The notes under the pieces were generated by a model. That model ran no database searches. It was not told the DNA's origin and worked only from the letters and a program-made list of their open reading frames with translations. This document shows positions 25,488-34,496 of a DNA stretch of 64,000 nucleotides, piece by piece (position 1 is the stretch's first letter; each line of letters begins with the position of its first letter). Made by a program: the position numbers and the translations under genes. The stretch covers positions 360,228-424,227 of the forward strand of contig NZ_JAAFZU010000001.1 of assembly GCF_018263905.1 (NCBI RefSeq). The letters run 5' to 3'. The DNA is from Loktanella sp. SALINAS62. Its GTDB lineage: Bacteria > Pseudomonadota > Alphaproteobacteria > Rhodobacterales > Rhodobacteraceae.

Positions 25488-27065
25488 TCAGTCCACGAAA
25501 AGATAGGGTGTTTCGGCAAGTGTCTTGGCCACGTCTTCCGACACACTGAGGAAACTGGCAAGGGCCGGCGCGTTTTCGATGGGCGTTGCGCGCTCTTTGA
25601 TCCGGTACATATGCGGAAAATTTGCTTCCCTGATCCGGTCGCTTTCAAAGGTCACGTCCTGTTTGATTGTCGGCAAAAGCTGCTGCAGCGCCTCTGTCGG
25701 GGTCTGTTCACCGGCCAGCCCAACCCGTTTTGCATGCCCGATCAGGTAGTCTTCGGTAAAGTCACATTCGATTTCCAGCACCCGTGTGGTGGACCGGTCC
25801 GATACAAAATCGTGCATCAACTCGATATTGGATGTGTCCAGACAGATAAGCATGCGGTCGCTTTCGTAGTAATCGAACAGCATCCGCATCAGCGCCCGCC
25901 GATGCCGCGTGCGTTTGCCCAAAGACGCCTGAATCCCACCCAGATCAGGCATTTCGGTGTCTTCCTCGTTGAACAGATAGGCGATGGCCGGAATGTTGGT
26001 GTTGTGTTTGATCGCCCCCAGCAATCGCTTGGCCACGTGCCATTTCTTGCAGGCGATAATCAAAAGCTCGCGTTCGCGGCCCAACGTGCTTTCGGTTTCC
26101 CAGAACCGGTCGGCAAAGCGGCGCCCGATCCGGCCCCGCCCCGTCAGGAACTTGAACAGGTTGCGCCCCTCGTTCGAGATCTGGAAATCGGTGCGTTCAG
26201 ATGCATAAAGCCGCCCCAGACGTGTCTTGAGATCCGCCGCCTCCGGGCTGATCTTGCGGGCGAACAGGGCATCCTGATTCAGCAATAGATCGAAGTGATC
26301 GTTGAAGAACGTCACAGGCATGCCGTAGTCGGTGAACATCAAAAATGTCAGCGTGCGGGTTTCGATTTCCTTGCCGGGCACCAGATGGCGCACGAGTGTC
26401 TGGAAAAAGGTTTCGTCCGGAATCCATGTCGTGCGGAAAAACCGCATCACGTCACGCCGCGCCCTTGTGAAATCAAGGATCATTTCAATGGTCTGACGAC
26501 GCAGGCACCACCACTGGCTTCCGATCATCACCTGAATATCCTGAGGGACATTGCGGGTCAGGCCCAGCTTGCGCTGTGTCCAGAAACTCCAGTAAAAACG
26601 GCGTTTCTGCGTACGTTCGTTGAACCAGTGGCGATAAATCAGCCGTTCTTGCTTGAACCCTGTCTTGATCCAGTCGCTTTCAAGGAAATCGAAACTTTCG
26701 ATATAATCGCGGTCGTTGCGGTCCAGAAACTCGTGGGCATAGCGCGCCGATTTGATCGCAAGGCAGTCCCCCGAGACCATGTAGAAATGCGTGGCCCGCG
26801 GAAAGGCGTCAACTGCGGCCTCGACCGCGGACAAGGTGGCACCGACAAGGCTCCATTCGCCCCAGCCACATTTCACCCGTCGCTTGGCAAAGGTGACATT
26901 GGGGTTATTGACCAGGGCGGCCCGGATCCGTTCGTAGGATTCGCGTGGTGCACGGGCATCAAAATGAATGGAAATACAGTCGCCAACCGCAGTCAATTGC
27001 CGCGCCTGCTGGATGATGGCATCGGGGTCCTTGTGGCACAAAAGGATAAAAGCGATCGTGGCCAT
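25488..27065 (-). CDS. GT14 (core-2/I-branching-like) glycosyltransferase with C-terminal extension
   Basis: A 525-residue protein. Residues about 1-250 resemble the Branch/GT14 beta-1,6-N-acetylglucosaminyltransferases: FILLCHKDPDAIIQQARQL, the block ATHFYMVSGDCLAIKSARYA, GSQWWCLRRQTIEMI and the acceptor-side WIPDETFFQTLVRH. The remaining 270 residues form a separate domain (I recall it as DUF5927/5928 in Roseobacters) with SKWHVAKRLL-like and FNEEDTEMPDLGG segments. There is no membrane segment. It is divergent from a sulfotransferase gene 153 bases away, suggesting sulfated surface polysaccharide or capsule synthesis. The donor sugar is not predictable. Confidence 0.82.
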   Translation of the reverse strand: MATIAFILLCHKDPDAIIQQARQLTAVGDCISIHFDARAPRESYERIRAALVNNPNVTFAKRRVKCGWGEWSLVGATLSAVEAAVDAFPRATHFYMVSGDCLAIKSARYAHEFLDRNDRDYIESFDFLESDWIKTGFKQERLIYRHWFNERTQKRRFYWSFWTQRKLGLTRNVPQDIQVMIGSQWWCLRRQTIEMILDFTRARRDVMRFFRTTWIPDETFFQTLVRHLVPGKEIETRTLTFLMFTDYGMPVTFFNDHFDLLLNQDALFARKISPEAADLKTRLGRLYASERTDFQISNEGRNLFKFLTGRGRIGRRFADRFWETESTLGRERELLIIACKKWHVAKRLLGAIKHNTNIPAIAYLFNEEDTEMPDLGGIQASLGKRTRHRRALMRMLFDYYESDRMLICLDTSNIELMHDFVSDRSTTRVLEIECDFTEDYLIGHAKRVGLAGEQTPTEALQQLLPTIKQDVTFESDRIREANFPHMYRIKERATPIENAPALASFLSVSEDVAKTLAETPYLFVD

Positions 27066-27218
27066 GTGTCAGCGCGGGTCCGGTTCAAGACTGTTGTACC
27101 GTGTCCTCATATCAACAACAGGTTGCAAATAGACAGGCTTTCTTTGCCAATCACGCTTTACTTAGCCATGATGAAGTTTGAAATCGGGTATATTCCCAAA
27201 CCGACGAGGTAGCGACCC

Positions 27219-28037
27219 ATGGGGTTTCCCGGCACATGGATGACGACAAGCGAAAGCATGGTCTATCGCGTGGTGCCAAAATGCGCCTGTTCGACCATTG
27301 GCCAGATCATGTTCTATTCGGATCATGGCAGCTTTTTCGATGGTGACATTCACGACGCGCAGGACGGGCTGCACAAATGGGCATTGGATAGCAGTCAGCC
27401 GCTGATCGCGGACAACGTCAAGGCGCACAAATCCTATGCGTTCACCTGTGTGCGCAATCCCTATACCCGGATTCTGTCGTCATTTTTTGACAAGATCTGC
27501 GGTATCCAGCGCAACGGCAAACGCTATCGCGGCAACCTTGTACCGCTGCTGATCCAGAAATACGGTATCGAGGTCGGCGACCCGGAAACCGGGTTCGAAT
27601 TCGACCAGATCAAATCGTTCCGGCGCTTTTTGCTGTTCGCGCGTGACACGATCCGTTGGCGACGCCCGATGGAACCCGATATCCACTGGTCCGCGATGTC
27701 GGGCCATATCAGCACGTTCATCCACAACGGCGGCACTTACGACAGCATTTTTTGGACCGAACAGTTCAACGACGGCATGGCCGATGTTCTGGCGGCCGTT
27801 GAAACGCCGCATCCCGTCGATCTGGACGCGATCCCGCGTTTTAACGAAAGCGAAGGCCACGGGCCAAAGCGGTTGCATAAGGTGTCAGAGTATTTCGACG
27901 ACCTGTCGATGCACCTGATGTGGGAAATCTACAAAAAGGATTTCCAGCTTTTCCGTTATGATTTTGACAATCCAGACAACAAGATGCCAACCGGTGATCT
28001 GGACCTGCGCGAAATTCACGCAAAGCTGGGGGATTAA
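27219..28037 (+). CDS. Sulfotransferase family protein (Sulfotransfer_2 type)
   Basis: A 272-residue protein resembling carbohydrate sulfotransferases of the HNK-1/chondroitin type: the 5'-phosphosulfate site is VPKCACSTIGQIMFYSDHGS and the 3'-phosphate block is FTCVRNPYTRILSSFFDKIC. It would transfer sulfate from PAPS to a glycan. The start ATG 27219 has GAGG nine bases upstream. It is divergent from the GT14 gene and followed by repeat copy D and a Rossmann-like protein, which together look like a small surface-glycan group. Confidence 0.87.
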   Translation: MGFPGTWMTTSESMVYRVVPKCACSTIGQIMFYSDHGSFFDGDIHDAQDGLHKWALDSSQPLIADNVKAHKSYAFTCVRNPYTRILSSFFDKICGIQRNGKRYRGNLVPLLIQKYGIEVGDPETGFEFDQIKSFRRFLLFARDTIRWRRPMEPDIHWSAMSGHISTFIHNGGTYDSIFWTEQFNDGMADVLAAVETPHPVDLDAIPRFNESEGHGPKRLHKVSEYFDDLSMHLMWEIYKKDFQLFRYDFDNPDNKMPTGDLDLREIHAKLGD

Positions 28038-28112
28038 GGGGCATATGTCCCCAGGGGCTTTGCCCCCGCGCCGCAAGCGGCGCTCCCCCAGGATATTTTC
28101 AGCAAGAAGAAA
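28038..28112 (+). repeat. Dispersed intergenic repeat, copy D
   Basis: Three stem-loops (GGGG...CCCC at 28038-28052; GGGGC/GCCCC; GCGCCGC-AA-GCGGCGC ending near 28083) precede a divergent core GGATATTTTCAGCAAGAAGA. The copy ends 15 bases before the next ATG. Confidence 0.75.
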
Positions 28113-28127
28113 GTGGACCCAGCCACC

Positions 28128-28826
28128 ATGACACGCGTGTTGATCCTGGGGTCTGGCCCCGACGTTGCAGAGGTCACCGATTGGTCCCGCGCGCCATTCG
28201 ATGTGATAGTCGCGATCAACAACGCTTGGCGGATCCGCGATGATTGGGATGTTCTGATCCATCCGTCAGATTTCCCCGATGATCGCAAGCCCGTGCATCT
28301 GCTGCCGGGACAGCGGATCGTTCAGGCGGCTGATTACGTGCCGATACAGAACACCTATGGCGGGTTTGTCTATGCTGGCGGCACGATGGCGTTTACTGCC
28401 GGGTACTGGGCGCTGGGGGCGCTACGGCCCCGTGTCATGGCGTTTGCGGGGTGCAACATGGTGTACCCCACCGCTGGCCCAACGCATTTTTATGGCACCG
28501 GCACCGCCGACCCGTTGCGCCCCGATGTCACCCTCCGATCGCTTCCGGCGAAATCCGCGCGTCTGCGCATTCACGCCGCGCGCCAAGGGTGTGCCTGTGT
28601 AATCGTCACTGGAGAAGATAGCGTTCTGGCGTTTCCGCGCGCGACACCCGACGCCTTGCCAGATGGCCCATCGTTATACGACGTGTCGGTCGCAGATTTG
28701 GCCGACGCCGAAGAAGCGAAGCTGGATTACCGTGTCCCCAGCGGGAAATACTGGAAAGAGGAAACCCGCTTTGACCCCGCCAAGATCGACGCACTCGATC
28801 AGATGTGGCTGCGCGCGGGCGGCTAA
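28128..28826 (+). CDS. Unknown Rossmann-like protein, possibly glycan-related
   Basis: A 232-residue protein starting MTRVLILGSGPDVAEV, a nucleotide-binding-type glycine loop, followed by FDVIVAINNAWRIRDDWDVL, which resembles the early part of DUF115 or sialyltransferase-like (GT29) folds where a residue number or address of a motif is read (inference, weak). The middle has NTYGGFVYAGGTMAFTAGYW. No signal or membrane segment is present. ATG 28128 is used; a GTG at 28113 lies within the repeat's tail. It ends overlapping the convergent nth gene by four bases. Context suggests surface polysaccharide work. Confidence 0.65.
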   Translation: MTRVLILGSGPDVAEVTDWSRAPFDVIVAINNAWRIRDDWDVLIHPSDFPDDRKPVHLLPGQRIVQAADYVPIQNTYGGFVYAGGTMAFTAGYWALGALRPRVMAFAGCNMVYPTAGPTHFYGTGTADPLRPDVTLRSLPAKSARLRIHAARQGCACVIVTGEDSVLAFPRATPDALPDGPSLYDVSVADLADAEEAKLDYRVPSGKYWKEETRFDPAKIDALDQMWLRAGG

Positions 28827-29467
28827 AGCACCTTGTCGTCGAACAGGCACAGATCGCGGATCAGGCAGGCCGCGCACTTCGGTTTGCGGGCGACACAGGT
28901 GTAGCGTCCGTGCAAGATCAGCCAATGGTGTGCATGTTGCTGATAATCGGCTGGGACGTGGTCTTCGATTCGGCGTTCGACCTGATCCACGTCTTTGCCC
29001 GGCGCGATCCCGGTACGGTTGCCGACACGAAAGATATGCGTATCGACGGCCTGCGCCGGATACTGCCACCACATGTTCAGCACCACGTTCGCCGTTTTGC
29101 GGCCGACCCCCGGTAACGATTGCAGGGCAGCGCGGGAATTCGGCACCTCTCCGCCGTAGTCATCCACAAGGATCTGGCTGAGCTTGATAACGTTCTTTGC
29201 CTTTTGGCGGAACAAACCGATGGTTTTGATATGTGCGGTCACACCGTCGAGACCAAGATCCAGCATCTTTTGCGGGGTATCGGCAATCGCAAACAGATCG
29301 CGCGTCGCCTTGTTCACGCCTTTGTCGGTGGCCTGCGCCGACAGGGCAACCGCGACGACAAGCGTATAGGCGTTGACGTGATCCAGCTCTCCCTTGGGTT
29401 CGGGCTGGACCGCGTGAAACCGGCGAAAGATTTCACGGATTGTCAAATAATCAAGTTGCTTGGCCAT
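28823..29467 (-). CDS. nth: Endonuclease III
   Basis: A 214-residue base-excision glycosylase/AP lyase that removes oxidised pyrimidines. It has the helix-hairpin-helix LPGVGRKTANVVLN with the catalytic Lys, the catalytic Asp in VDTHIFRVGNRTG, and the 4Fe-4S ligands C-x6-C-x2-C-x5-C in CVARKPKCAACLIRDLC. The length is normal. It is divergent from the Ada-like gene, another DNA-repair gene. Confidence 0.96.
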   Translation of the reverse strand: MAKQLDYLTIREIFRRFHAVQPEPKGELDHVNAYTLVVAVALSAQATDKGVNKATRDLFAIADTPQKMLDLGLDGVTAHIKTIGLFRQKAKNVIKLSQILVDDYGGEVPNSRAALQSLPGVGRKTANVVLNMWWQYPAQAVDTHIFRVGNRTGIAPGKDVDQVERRIEDHVPADYQQHAHHWLILHGRYTCVARKPKCAACLIRDLCLFDDKVL

Positions 29468-29553
29468 GCCACTTGATGCCCCGACGCGGCAGCATGCGCA
29501 AGTTCCGCAGGATTCGGGTCGCGCCGTTGGATACCGAAACTTATGCTAGTGAA

Positions 29554-30396
29554 ATGAAACATGACCACAGCTATCATTATGCCGTCATGGCCCGTGCAAT
29601 TGCCGCCATCGATGCGCGGCAGGGGGAACCCGCCAGCCTGACACAGATCGCAAGTGCATTGGACATGAGCCCCGCGCATTTCCAGCGGCTTTTTTCGGCA
29701 TGGGTTGGCGTATCACCCAAACGCTACCACCAGTATCTGACGCTGGATCACGCGCGGCACATGCTGCGTGACCGGTTCACGACGCTAGAAACCGCAGATG
29801 CCGTAGGGCTTTCGGGCACAAGCCGCCTGCACGATCTGTTTGTGCGCTGGGAGGCCATGACGCCCGGTGCATTTGCCAAGGCGGGGGCAGGGCTGACGAT
29901 CCGGTGGGGATGGTTTGACAGCCCGTTTGGTCCGGCTCTGGCGATGGCGACCGCACGTGGCCTGTGCGGACTGGCCTTTTCAGCCGAAACCGGGCCGGAT
30001 GCCGCGATGTCCGATCTGACGGCACGCTGGCCCGATGCGAATTTCGTCGAAGACCCGACCGCCGTCGCAAGCTGGGCCCATGCCGCCCTGCACGGCATGG
30101 GCGAGGCGCGGCTGCATATGATCGGCGCACCGTTCCAGATCAAGGTCTGGGAGGCGCTGATGCGTATTCCGTCGGGCCATGTCAGCACCTATTCGGAAAT
30201 TGCCGCCAGCATCGGCAGCCCCAGTGCGGTGCGCGCTGTCGGCACGGCGGTTGGCCGCAATCCGGTCAGCCTGCTTATTCCGTGCCACCGTGCCTTGCGG
30301 AAATCCGGTGCGCTGGGTGGCTATCACTGGGGGCTGCCGATCAAGCGTGCCCTGCTGGCCCATGAAGGCGCGCGCGCCGACGCCCGCGCACCTTGA
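29554..30396 (+). CDS. Ada-like AraC regulator/O6-methylguanine-DNA methyltransferase without sensor domain
   Basis: A 280-residue fusion: an AraC HTH at about 10-105 (SLTQIASALDMSPAHFQRLF; GVSPKRYHQYLTLDHARHML) and an Ogt-type methyltransferase domain whose acceptor Cys is in LLIPCHRALRKSGALGGYHWG. The N-terminal Ada zinc domain, which takes methyl from phosphotriesters and switches Ada into an activator, is absent. The protein therefore repairs O6-methylguanine but cannot use the classic Ada signal. ATG 29554 follows AGTGA only weakly; longer in-frame starts reach back into the nth promoter. Confidence 0.88.
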   Translation: MKHDHSYHYAVMARAIAAIDARQGEPASLTQIASALDMSPAHFQRLFSAWVGVSPKRYHQYLTLDHARHMLRDRFTTLETADAVGLSGTSRLHDLFVRWEAMTPGAFAKAGAGLTIRWGWFDSPFGPALAMATARGLCGLAFSAETGPDAAMSDLTARWPDANFVEDPTAVASWAHAALHGMGEARLHMIGAPFQIKVWEALMRIPSGHVSTYSEIAASIGSPSAVRAVGTAVGRNPVSLLIPCHRALRKSGALGGYHWGLPIKRALLAHEGARADARAP

Positions 30397-30502
30397 TATG
30401 CTCTGTGGTGACCGCGCTATTTGATAGCAGCGGCAGTTGCGCCATATAGTCACATATCACGAATGCCCGGATGACCGGGGTTCTCACCAAGGGAAAACAG
30501 AC

Positions 30503-31156
30503 ATGACAATCACGCGTCTTAATATGACGGTCGCAGCTGCCGCATTGTTGCTGACCACTGCCTGCGCCGGAACCGGCGGTCCGAACGACAACCAGAATGC
30601 TGCCAGCGGCGCCTTGATCGGTGCAGGCCTTGGGGCCATCGCCGGTGTCGCTGCAGGGGACGACGATCAGGAACGTCGCCGCAATGCGCTGATCGGGGGC
30701 GCGCTGGGGGCTGCCGCTGGTGCAGGCGTCGGCAACGTGCTCGACCGTCAGGAACAGGAATTGCGCAACGCATTGGGCAACAATGTCGGCATCGTCAACA
30801 ACGGCAACAACCTGATCGTGACACTGCCACAGGACATTCTGTTCGCAACCAATTCGACTGCCGTATCCGCGTCGGCACAGGGCGACCTGAACACATTGGC
30901 CCGCAGCATCCAAGCCTATCCGAATTCGACGGTGAACGTCATCGGACACACCGACGATGTGGGGGCTGCTGCGTTCAACCAGGATCTGTCGCAACGCCGT
31001 GCACAGGCTGTCAGCAACGTCCTGATCAATGCGGGTGTGTCCCCGGCACGCATTCGGTCCATTGGCCGCGGCGAGGACCAGCCCATTGCGACGAACCTGA
31101 CACCCGCCGGGCGTCAGCAAAACCGCCGGGTCGAAATCGTCATCACTCCGAACTGA
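30503..31156 (+). CDS. OmpA family lipoprotein with glycine zipper
   Basis: A 217-residue outer-membrane lipoprotein: signal with lipobox LLTTACAG, glycine-zipper region (GALIGAGLGAIAGVAAGDDD, GGALGAAAGAGVGN) at about 35-85, and a peptidoglycan-binding OmpA C-terminal domain (NVIGHTDDVGAAAFNQDLSQ; RIRSIGRGEDQPIATN; RQQNRRVEIVI). Similar to YiaD/PAL-type proteins. ATG 30503 has AAGGGAA upstream. It is monocistronic, ending at a strong terminator shared with atpF. Confidence 0.92.
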   Translation: MTITRLNMTVAAAALLLTTACAGTGGPNDNQNAASGALIGAGLGAIAGVAAGDDDQERRRNALIGGALGAAAGAGVGNVLDRQEQELRNALGNNVGIVNNGNNLIVTLPQDILFATNSTAVSASAQGDLNTLARSIQAYPNSTVNVIGHTDDVGAAAFNQDLSQRRAQAVSNVLINAGVSPARIRSIGRGEDQPIATNLTPAGRQQNRRVEIVITPN

Positions 31157-31224
31157 TCGACAATCGGACCCGCAGGGTCGCCCCGCCAGTTTTGCGACAG
31201 GCGGGGCGATCCTGTGGCCAACAA

Positions 31225-31255
31225 AAAAGCCCGGTGCAGACTGCACCGGGCTTTT
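31225..31255. terminator. Bidirectional terminator
   Basis: AAAAGCCCGGTGCA (31225-31238) and TGCACCGGGCTTTT (31242-31255) form a 14-bp perfect stem with A/T ends, between the convergent OmpA-lipoprotein and atpF genes. Confidence 0.92.
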
Positions 31256-31279
31256 GTCGTGAAACGGGAAAGCGGTCGA

Positions 31280-31837
31280 TCAGTGCATCTTGGCTTTGAC
31301 CGTTTCAATCGATTCGTCGATCAGGGCATTGGTCCGTGCCGCGTCCATGTTTTTGGCGACAACATCACGTGCTGCCGCGACCGCAACGGTGATCGCCTGA
31401 TCACGCACATCGCGGATGGCGTCGGCACGGGCGGCGGCAAGCTGGTCTTCGGCACCGGCCAACCGGCGGTCGATGTTTGCCGCAATCTCGTCCTTTGCCA
31501 TCTGGGCAGAGCGTTCTGCTTCCTGACGGGCATTGGCGACGATGCGGTCAGCCTGTTCCTGCATTTCCTTTTGCTTGCGCTCGTACGACGCCAGCAAGGT
31601 CTGCGCTTCTTCACGCAGCGCGCGGGCTTCGTCCAGATCGGACTGGATGCCTTGCGCCCGCTTGTCGAGCATGCCCGAAATCTTGCCGGGCACTTTGTAA
31701 TACAACAGGACGGCGACAAACAGGATGAATGCCAGCAACACCACGAAATCCGTGTTGGCCAACGAAACAAATGTCTCGCCTGCAGCCAATACGGGACTGG
31801 CTGTTAGGGCCAGGATTGCAATCAGGATGTGACGCAT
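31280..31837 (-). CDS. atpF: ATP synthase Fo subunit b
   Basis: A 185-residue peripheral-stalk subunit. It has an N-terminal hydrophobic segment that also looks like a signal (MRHILIAILALTASPVLAAG), a membrane anchor FVVLLAFILFVAVLLYY and then a long charged coiled coil. It links F1 to Fo as a heterodimer with b'. It is the last gene of the operon, three bases after the b' stop. Confidence 0.95.
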   Translation of the reverse strand: MRHILIAILALTASPVLAAGETFVSLANTDFVVLLAFILFVAVLLYYKVPGKISGMLDKRAQGIQSDLDEARALREEAQTLLASYERKQKEMQEQADRIVANARQEAERSAQMAKDEIAANIDRRLAGAEDQLAAARADAIRDVRDQAITVAVAAARDVVAKNMDAARTNALIDESIETVKAKMH

Positions 31838-31840
31838 GGT

Positions 31841-32371
31841 TTATCCTTTCATCCGGTCATTGACAGCTGCGTTCACGCTGTCAGCAGACGCATCGACGCC
31901 AAAGGCAGCAACCAGAGCCTGTGCAACATCGCGTGCGACCTCGCCGACGTTTTCGCTCGCGTTGGATCGAATATCGGCAATCGCGGCTTCGGCTTCGGCA
32001 GTTTGGGCTGCGATCTTGGTGTCCGCTTCGGTCAGTGCCGCGTCCAGATCGCGCTGCGCTTCGGCGCGGGCTTCATCAGCGATACGGTTGCTTTCGGCAC
32101 GGGCGTCAGCCAGTGCCTTTTCATAGGATTTTTCTGCTTCGGACGCTTTGTTTTTCAGGTCTTCGGCCGCCGCCAGATCATTCGAGATCGTACCCGAACG
32201 TTCTGCCAGAATCGCAGAGATCCGCGGCAAGGCGATCCGCGACAATATAAGATAGATCGCGACCAGGGCGATCAGCAGCCAGAAAATCTGGTTCGGGAAT
32301 GTCTCGAAGTTCAGCTGCGGCATGCCCGCTTCTGTGACATTCTCGGCCATTGCCTCGGTTTGAATAGCCAT
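31841..32371 (-). CDS. atpF': ATP synthase Fo subunit b'
   Basis: A 176-residue second stalk subunit, as found in photosynthetic and many other alphaproteobacteria. Membrane anchor [20 protein letters not shown] at about 28-47, then a coiled coil rich in Ala/Glu/Arg. ATG 32371 is preferred to an ATG 30 bases upstream because GAGGGA lies five bases before it. Confidence 0.95.
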   Translation of the reverse strand: MAIQTEAMAENVTEAGMPQLNFETFPNQIFWLLIALVAIYLILSRIALPRISAILAERSGTISNDLAAAEDLKNKASEAEKSYEKALADARAESNRIADEARAEAQRDLDAALTEADTKIAAQTAEAEAAIADIRSNASENVGEVARDVAQALVAAFGVDASADSVNAAVNDRMKG

Positions 32372-32464
32372 CGGTTCCCTCGGAATGCTGGTTACGGACA
32401 CGACCGAGGCACAGTGTGCCCCGGTCAGCCGTAAGGATAATTTACCTCTCTGACGGTGTCAGAG

Positions 32465-32686
32465 TTAGGTGAACATCAGCAGCAGAGCGATGAGGAACGA
32501 GAAGATCCCCAGGGCTTCTGCAAACGCAAGGCCGATGAACAGGGTCGCTGTCTGCGACGCGGCGGCAGAGGGGTTGCGCAGTGCGCCTGCCAGATAGTTG
32601 CCAGCTACGTTGCCGACACCAAGAGCTGCCAGACCGGTACCGATGCCGGCAAGGCCGGCGCCCAGAGTTGCGATATCGCCTTCCAT
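32465..32686 (-). CDS. atpE: ATP synthase Fo subunit c
   Basis: A 73-residue hairpin proteolipid of the rotor ring. The polar loop is RNPSAAASQ and the proton-binding carboxylate is Glu57 in [12 protein letters not shown]. The surrounding residues lack the Gln/Ser/Thr set of Na+-dependent rings, so H+ is the likely ion. AAGGAG precedes the ATG. Confidence 0.97.
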   Translation of the reverse strand: MEGDIATLGAGLAGIGTGLAALGVGNVAGNYLAGALRNPSAAASQTATLFIGLAFAEALGIFSFLIALLLMFT

Positions 32687-32735
32687 GATCTTTTCTCCTT
32701 ACAGATGGAATTTGAGGGTCGTGATTTGTCGGACC

Positions 32736-33575
32736 TTAGTGTGCGGGGTGCAGCGCATCCTTTAGATACACACAGGTCAGAATTGCGAAAACATATGCCT
32801 GAATTCCGGCAACCAGCACTTCCAGACCGTAGATCAGGGCGATGGCCACGACGGACACCGGGCTAAGCACCGCGATGGCGGCAAAGCCTGCGAACACCTT
32901 GATCACGGCATGGCCGGCGGTGATGTTGCCTGCCAGACGGACAGAGTGGCTGACCGGCCGGACGAAGTAGGAAATCACTTCGATCACGGCAATGATCGGA
33001 CGCAGGAACAGCGGCGCTTCGGACATCCAGAACAGTTTCAGGAACGCAGGTCCATTCAGGATGAAACCCAGAATGGTCACGCCAAAGAACACACCAAAAC
33101 CCAACACCGCCGTCACGGCGATATGGCTGGTTGTCGAGAACGACATCGGGATCAGGCCAAGGAAGTTGGCAAACAGAATGAACACAAACAGTGTCATGAT
33201 GTAGGGGAAGTACCGCAAACCTTCTTTGCCGGCGACGTCTTCGACCATCTTGTGCGTGAAGCCGTACAGCAATTCAGCGATGGATTGCGACCGCGACGGG
33301 ATCGTGGACCGGTTCCGCGTTGCGAAAATGAACAGGGCTGCGACGCACAGCACGGCGATTGCCAGCCAAAGCGTTACGTTCGTCGGGGTGTACCAGCTGA
33401 TCGGGCCGTCGCCGAACAGCGGGCGCACGATGAACTGGTCCAGCGGGTGGAACACCAGACCGCCTTCTTCTGCGGGATATGCACCACCTTCGACCAGATG
33501 TTCGGTCGTCGCACCTTCGGTGACGCTTTCAGCGACAGACGGAACTTCGGTCACGATATCGTTTTCACCCGCCAC
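32736..33575 (-). CDS. atpB: ATP synthase Fo subunit a
   Basis: A 279-residue subunit with five or six membrane segments that forms the proton half-channels. The essential Arg lies in [19 protein letters not shown]. The start is ambiguous. GTG 33575 is chosen because GAGG lies nine bases upstream, whereas ATG 33584 directly abuts that GAGG. It overlaps the atpI 3' end by 11 bases either way of reading, so the two are coupled. Confidence 0.93.
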   Translation of the reverse strand: MAGENDIVTEVPSVAESVTEGATTEHLVEGGAYPAEEGGLVFHPLDQFIVRPLFGDGPISWYTPTNVTLWLAIAVLCVAALFIFATRNRSTIPSRSQSIAELLYGFTHKMVEDVAGKEGLRYFPYIMTLFVFILFANFLGLIPMSFSTTSHIAVTAVLGFGVFFGVTILGFILNGPAFLKLFWMSEAPLFLRPIIAVIEVISYFVRPVSHSVRLAGNITAGHAVIKVFAGFAAIAVLSPVSVVAIALIYGLEVLVAGIQAYVFAILTCVYLKDALHPAH

Positions 33576-33921
33576 GTGTCTCATCCTCGTTTTCGGCGGG
33601 ATCACCCGCCATTTGTTTCGCCTGCATTTCCTTGGCCGACCGCATCATGGTGTTCACACCAGCCGCGAGGCCCAAGAAGATGAACAGCACCAAAAAAATC
33701 GGCATCGTTCCAAAGAACAGATCCAGACTATATCCAATGCCGAAACCGATCCCAAGACCGGCCACCAGTTCGATCACCATTCGCCAAGCATGTTGCGCCT
33801 GAGAATAATGATTTTCACCATGAGCCTTCACCGGTTCTTGTGCCTTGCGCCGCGCGGCCAGCTTTTCTTCCAGCGCCTTCAGGCGCGCTGTCGGATCGGT
33901 CTGGTCCGGGTTCGGTGACAC
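33565..33921 (-). CDS. atpI: ATP synthase protein I (AtpI)
   Basis: A 118-residue small membrane protein with two segments ([20 protein letters not shown] and [20 protein letters not shown]) and a charged N-terminal helix. AtpI assists c-ring assembly or ion supply. It is the first gene of the Fo operon, with the order atpI-atpB-atpE-atpF'-atpF typical of alphaproteobacteria; F1 genes are not in the window. Confidence 0.93.
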   Translation of the reverse strand: MSPNPDQTDPTARLKALEEKLAARRKAQEPVKAHGENHYSQAQHAWRMVIELVAGLGIGFGIGYSLDLFFGTMPIFLVLFIFLGLAAGVNTMMRSAKEMQAKQMAGDPAENEDETRGG

Positions 33922-34070
33922 GTCGGTTGGACCCCGTCATTTCGTTGCCGAGGGTCTATGTTGCGCGCCAGTCAGAGTCAACAAGTGCTTAATCACGTCA
34001 AACCATTGAAAATACAGAACTTCGTCGCTTTTACGACGTAGACCGCCGCCGTGCACCACGCGATAGACAT

Positions 34071-34086
34071 TCAACCGTTCGGTTGA
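34071..34086. promoter_or_regulatory. Candidate operator palindrome
   Basis: TCAACC (34071-34076) and GGTTGA (34081-34086) form a perfect inverted repeat around GTTC, 31 bases before the ArsR-type gene and in the divergent region with atpI. It may be an autoregulatory site. Confidence 0.4.
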
Positions 34087-34117
34087 CGGTTTGCACGTTA
34101 CAGGACTAACGCTGTGC

Positions 34118-34477
34118 ATGGCTTCCAATCTTGACACCACTTTTGCAGCACTGGCCGATCCGACGCGGCGCGCGATCCTGTCGATGCTGCTGGAAGACGA
34201 CATGGCCGTCACCGACGTGGCAGAACCGTTTCAGATGTCGCTGGCCGCGATTTCCAAGCATCTGGGCGTGCTGACGGCCGCCGGTCTGATCTCTCAGGAA
34301 AAGCGGGGGCGCGTCAAATGGTGCAAACTAGAACCTGACGCGCTGCATGCCGCCGCAGTCTGGATGCAGGCGTTCGGCATGATGGGGCCGCTGGATCTGG
34401 ACGCGTTCGAAGGGTTCTTGCAACGCGAACTGGACATGAAAACGCCGCCAACTGCGGATGCAGCCGACGGCGATTGA
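34118..34477 (+). CDS. ArsR family winged-helix regulator
   Basis: A 119-residue repressor-type protein: FAALADPTRRAILSMLLEDD opening and a recognition helix region MSLAAISKHLGVLTAAGLIS. No Cys pair for metal is visible in the alpha-3 or alpha-5 positions (only one Cys, in VKWCKLEP), so it is probably one of the non-metal ArsR proteins that often control an adjacent SRPBCC gene, absent here. The start ATG 34118 follows AGGAC by 11 bases. Confidence 0.88.
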   Translation: MASNLDTTFAALADPTRRAILSMLLEDDMAVTDVAEPFQMSLAAISKHLGVLTAAGLISQEKRGRVKWCKLEPDALHAAAVWMQAFGMMGPLDLDAFEGFLQRELDMKTPPTADAADGD

Positions 34478-34496
34478 ATTGCAGCCTAGGCTTTGA

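Noticed and set aside
27593-27610. GGTTCGAATTCGA as a tRNA T-loop
   Set aside because: It falls inside the sulfotransferase coding sequence and no acceptor or anticodon stem can be built around it. No other tRNA-like stretch was seen.
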